The position numbers were made by a program, and so were the translations under genes. The notes beneath the pieces were generated by a model. It was not told where the DNA came from and did not search any database. It saw only the letters and a program-made list of their open reading frames with translations. 64,000 nt of DNA from Artemisia argyi (lineage: Eukaryota > Streptophyta > Magnoliopsida > Asterales > Asteraceae), in NCBI GenBank assembly GCA_030686995.1, contig CM060709.1, forward strand, positions 268,441,057-268,505,056, given 5' to 3'. Positions within the stretch are counted from its first letter, which is position 1. The number at the start of each line of letters is the position of its first letter. Shown piece by piece: positions 61,824 through 64,000 of the stretch.

Positions 61824-62692
61824 ATCCCCCACACTAAACTATTGCTAGTCCCTAGCAATCTTTTGAGAAAAACTTGATGGATTTTAAACTCTTTACCAAA
61901 AGCCATCACTTCTGGAGTAGCCAGGTGTAAGAACTGTGGCACACCTGATAACCGTGTGTTTTTTAGCAAACCACCAGCTGTCAACGGATTTGATTAGTCT
62001 TTACCAAGAGCCGTTTGCTCCTGGACTAGCCAGCTCTTGATGGAATAGTCAACATCTTGGTGAGCTGATTACCAATTATGGTCTTTCCACGGCCTTTACC
62101 ACAAGCCATAATCTTGCGGGCTAGCCAACTCATTTGTTTTTGGGGAGTTGAGGAACCATACAATTTTGGGCAAATTGCAAGCCGTAAACGGATTTGAGTT
62201 ATCTTTACCAAAAGCCGTTTGCTCCTGGATTAGCCAATCCTTTTTGTCATTTTAGACACGGCGGACTGATCACCACAAAAATTTTGAAATAAAGTGAAAA
62301 AAATTTTGAAAAATTTGGGCCAAAATGGGGGTACTTTAAAAGTATTTTGCGATAAAATTCGCTAGAATTCCCCCCCCCCCCCCCACACTTAGAAATGAAT
62401 ATTGTCCTCAATATTCAGAGTCCCGGTTATTATGCCGAACCTATGAACGTAAAAAGATAATATTCGAAGCTAACTGTGGAAATATTGTTTTGTATTTTTC
62501 ACTTTATTTATCTGTACATTCAATCACATTTTTTTTTTTTTAAAGATATATGCATTTCAAATAGCGGGGGGTTGGCCATTCCCCCACACTAGGGTGGTAG
62601 AAAGTAGAAAGAAATCAGAGACACGGGTGAAAACCCATGTTGTTGCTACTGTTTTTGTTTATCGAGTCGCTAGCTTGACTCGATCCCCGAAT
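61824..62692 (-). other. Athila-like element, 3' internal region
   Basis: Non-coding, minus-strand reading. From the integrase end to the LTR come a G-rich AGTGTGGGGGAATGGCC (about 62575-62592), the hairpin GAATATTG-AGGA-CAATATTC (62397-62416), CTAAGTGTGG with a 15-G run (62370-62390), then four degenerate copies of a unit of about 100 bp at 61890-62245 sharing TGGCTAGTCCAGGAGCAAAC and GGCTTTTGGTAAAG, and the polypurine tract at 61824-61836. Confidence 0.65.
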
Positions 62693-63140
62693 TTAATTGT
62701 CCTTGGGGAAAGTTTGGAGATCCGGGACAACCATGGATGGCATGTCCTCTCCAAAGTAGTGTTTCAAACGATGTCCATTCACTTTGAAATTAGGGCCGTC
62801 ATTTTGAGATAACTCGACGGTGCCATAAGGATAAACCTTAACGATAGTGAATGGACCAGTCCATCGGGTTTTGAGCTTTACCGAGAAGATCTTAAGTCTA
62901 GAGTTGAAAAGAAGGACTCGATCACCAACGTTGAAAACGCGGTTTTTGATTTTGGAGTCATGTATCTTCTTTGTCTTTTCCTTGTAGATCAAAGAGTTCT
63001 CGTAAGCTTGATCACGAAGTTCATTTAATTCATTGAGTTGAACTTTCCTATGATTACCCGCAGTTTTGAGGTCAAAATTTGCATGCTTGAGAGCCCAATA
63101 GGCTTTATGCTCAAGCTCGATCGGAAGATAGCACGCTTTC
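62693..63140 (-). pseudogene. Ty3 (Athila-like) integrase C-terminal end, truncated
   Basis: The frame reads KACYLPIELEHKAYWALKHANFDL, a LNELDELR-like helix (LNELNELRDQAYENS), YKEKTKKIHDSKI, then VGDRVLLFNSRLKIF, KLKTRWTGPFTI and VYPYGTVEL: the C-terminal part of a Ty3 integrase with a GPF/Y-type module as in Athila/Tat polyproteins. It would bind DNA or chromatin during integration. It is open to a stop at 62693-62695, but everything N-terminal is cut off at 63140 by a family B LTR in the opposite orientation. Confidence 0.93.
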
Positions 63141-64000
63141 TGATGAGTGTGTAAATACTCATCATTTTTACCATTTCTGAGCTGCCAAAACATCTAAAAA
63201 CACTCAATAATGAATCAAAATAGTGAAAATATCCCAGGAAAGTGTTTTACATGTTTCAAATGCAAAAATACCAAAAACAGATGAAAAACGCACAAAGTTT
63301 GCATAATTGGCAGTTTCAGTCCCCCAACTTTCAAAAGTTATCAAATCTAGTCCCTGGTCATTCTAAAAACTTGAAAAAGTCACCAAAGGTCCTTATAAAT
63401 CAAAAAGTTACATAATTAGTCCTTTGGTGAAAAGTTTCACAAAATGTCAAGTTTAGTCCCTGAACTTTGAAAATTATCAAAAATGGTCCCTGGGATATGA
63501 AAAACTTTGAGAAAAACAAATTTTGTCCTTGCACTAACCTTTTATGACAGGATTGGTCCTTGGTGGAAAGTTTGGTGAAAATTACACAAATGGTCCCTGA
63601 AGTTTGAAAGTTTGACGGTTTCAGTCCCTGGTGAAAATAAATTTGAAAAATCATCAAAGGACCTTATACTATTCATGATCTGGCAAATTACACCCTTGGA
63701 ATCAATTTGGAAAAATGCCAAGTCTCACCCCTTAACTTTCATTAAATTGCAAAAAAGGTCCTTGTGTAAACCATAAACCAAACCGGATCCCATATTAAAT
63801 AAATACTACTCCATAAGTCCAATCCAAAAACCATAGCCCACCCATTCCCTATGTTTCTTGGGCCAAAGGAATACCAGCCCACACCACAGTCCAACCAACG
63901 CACCCCTTTATATTATTAGCCGGGTCAAACCTTTGACCCCGGTCAAAAACCAGTCAACCCCATCCCTTTTCCCTCTCCCCCACCAAACCAGAATACCACC
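63141..64000 (+). repeat. Family B LTR, partial, inserted in the integrase
   Basis: It starts TGATGAGTGTG at 63141 with the inverted-repeat start (TGATGAGT...ACTCATCA) shared with 61823 and 29339, and carries the repeated GTCCCTGG/GGTCCTT phrases (63320-63760) in the same order. It runs off the right edge. The left flank CTTTC (63136-63140) would be its target duplication. Confidence 0.88.

Overview
This is eukaryotic, plant nuclear DNA: split genes with GT..AG introns, AT-rich spacers, long dinucleotide tracts and deeply nested LTR retrotransposons. The Ty1/copia element has a very long coiled-coil region between gag and protease, and the single-ORF LTR family has a DxKSPIN-type degenerate protease. 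Both look like repeats I associate with the sunflower family (Asteraceae). That placement is an inference from memory of similar proteins, not a search.

Layout. (1) 1-24.4 kb is a nest of retrotransposons. A decayed Ty1/copia element (187-15832) is split inside its integrase by a complete copy of a short LTR family, called family A here (6742-13461, minus strand, 5-bp target duplication ACAGA). Its 3' end is cut by a second family A element (15833-22967, plus strand), which itself carries a 3-kb LTR insertion (17337-20375). A microhomology junction at about 22968 restarts the copia flank and a second, truncated family A LTR. A third family A LTR end lies at 1-186. (2) 24.4-35.9 kb holds low-complexity DNA, a 3.5-kb solo LTR (25800-29339, TSD TAAAA) nested in an older LTR, a tandem duplication, a copia protease relic, a foldback element and an hAT-like element with an 8-bp TSD. 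(3) 35.9-51.4 kb is the gene-bearing island: an intronless RAV-type AP2/B3 transcription factor (37030-37908, +), a six-exon SWEET sugar transporter (42853-44694, +) and a seven-exon F-box/LRR protein of the FBL3 type (50830-45076, -). SWEET and FBL3 are convergent, 381 bp apart. Small DNA transposons sit between and inside these genes. (4) 51.4-64 kb is again LTR DNA: a 3.2-kb solo LTR (54269-57438, TSD TAAAT), the 3' LTR of an Athila-like Ty3 element (57842-61823), its internal 3' region and integrase C-terminus (minus strand), and the start of another LTR of the same family (63141-64000, +) inserted in that integrase.

The three cellular genes have unrelated roles (transcriptional repression, sugar transport, ubiquitin-ligase substrate choice) and nothing shows a shared pathway. 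The most unusual material is in the retrotransposons: a palindromic TGACGGCGTCA array next to the family A LTR TATA box, a protease-derived lone ORF kept open in two copies, and a hairpin plus CTAAGTGT plus G-run module shared by family A and the Athila-like element.
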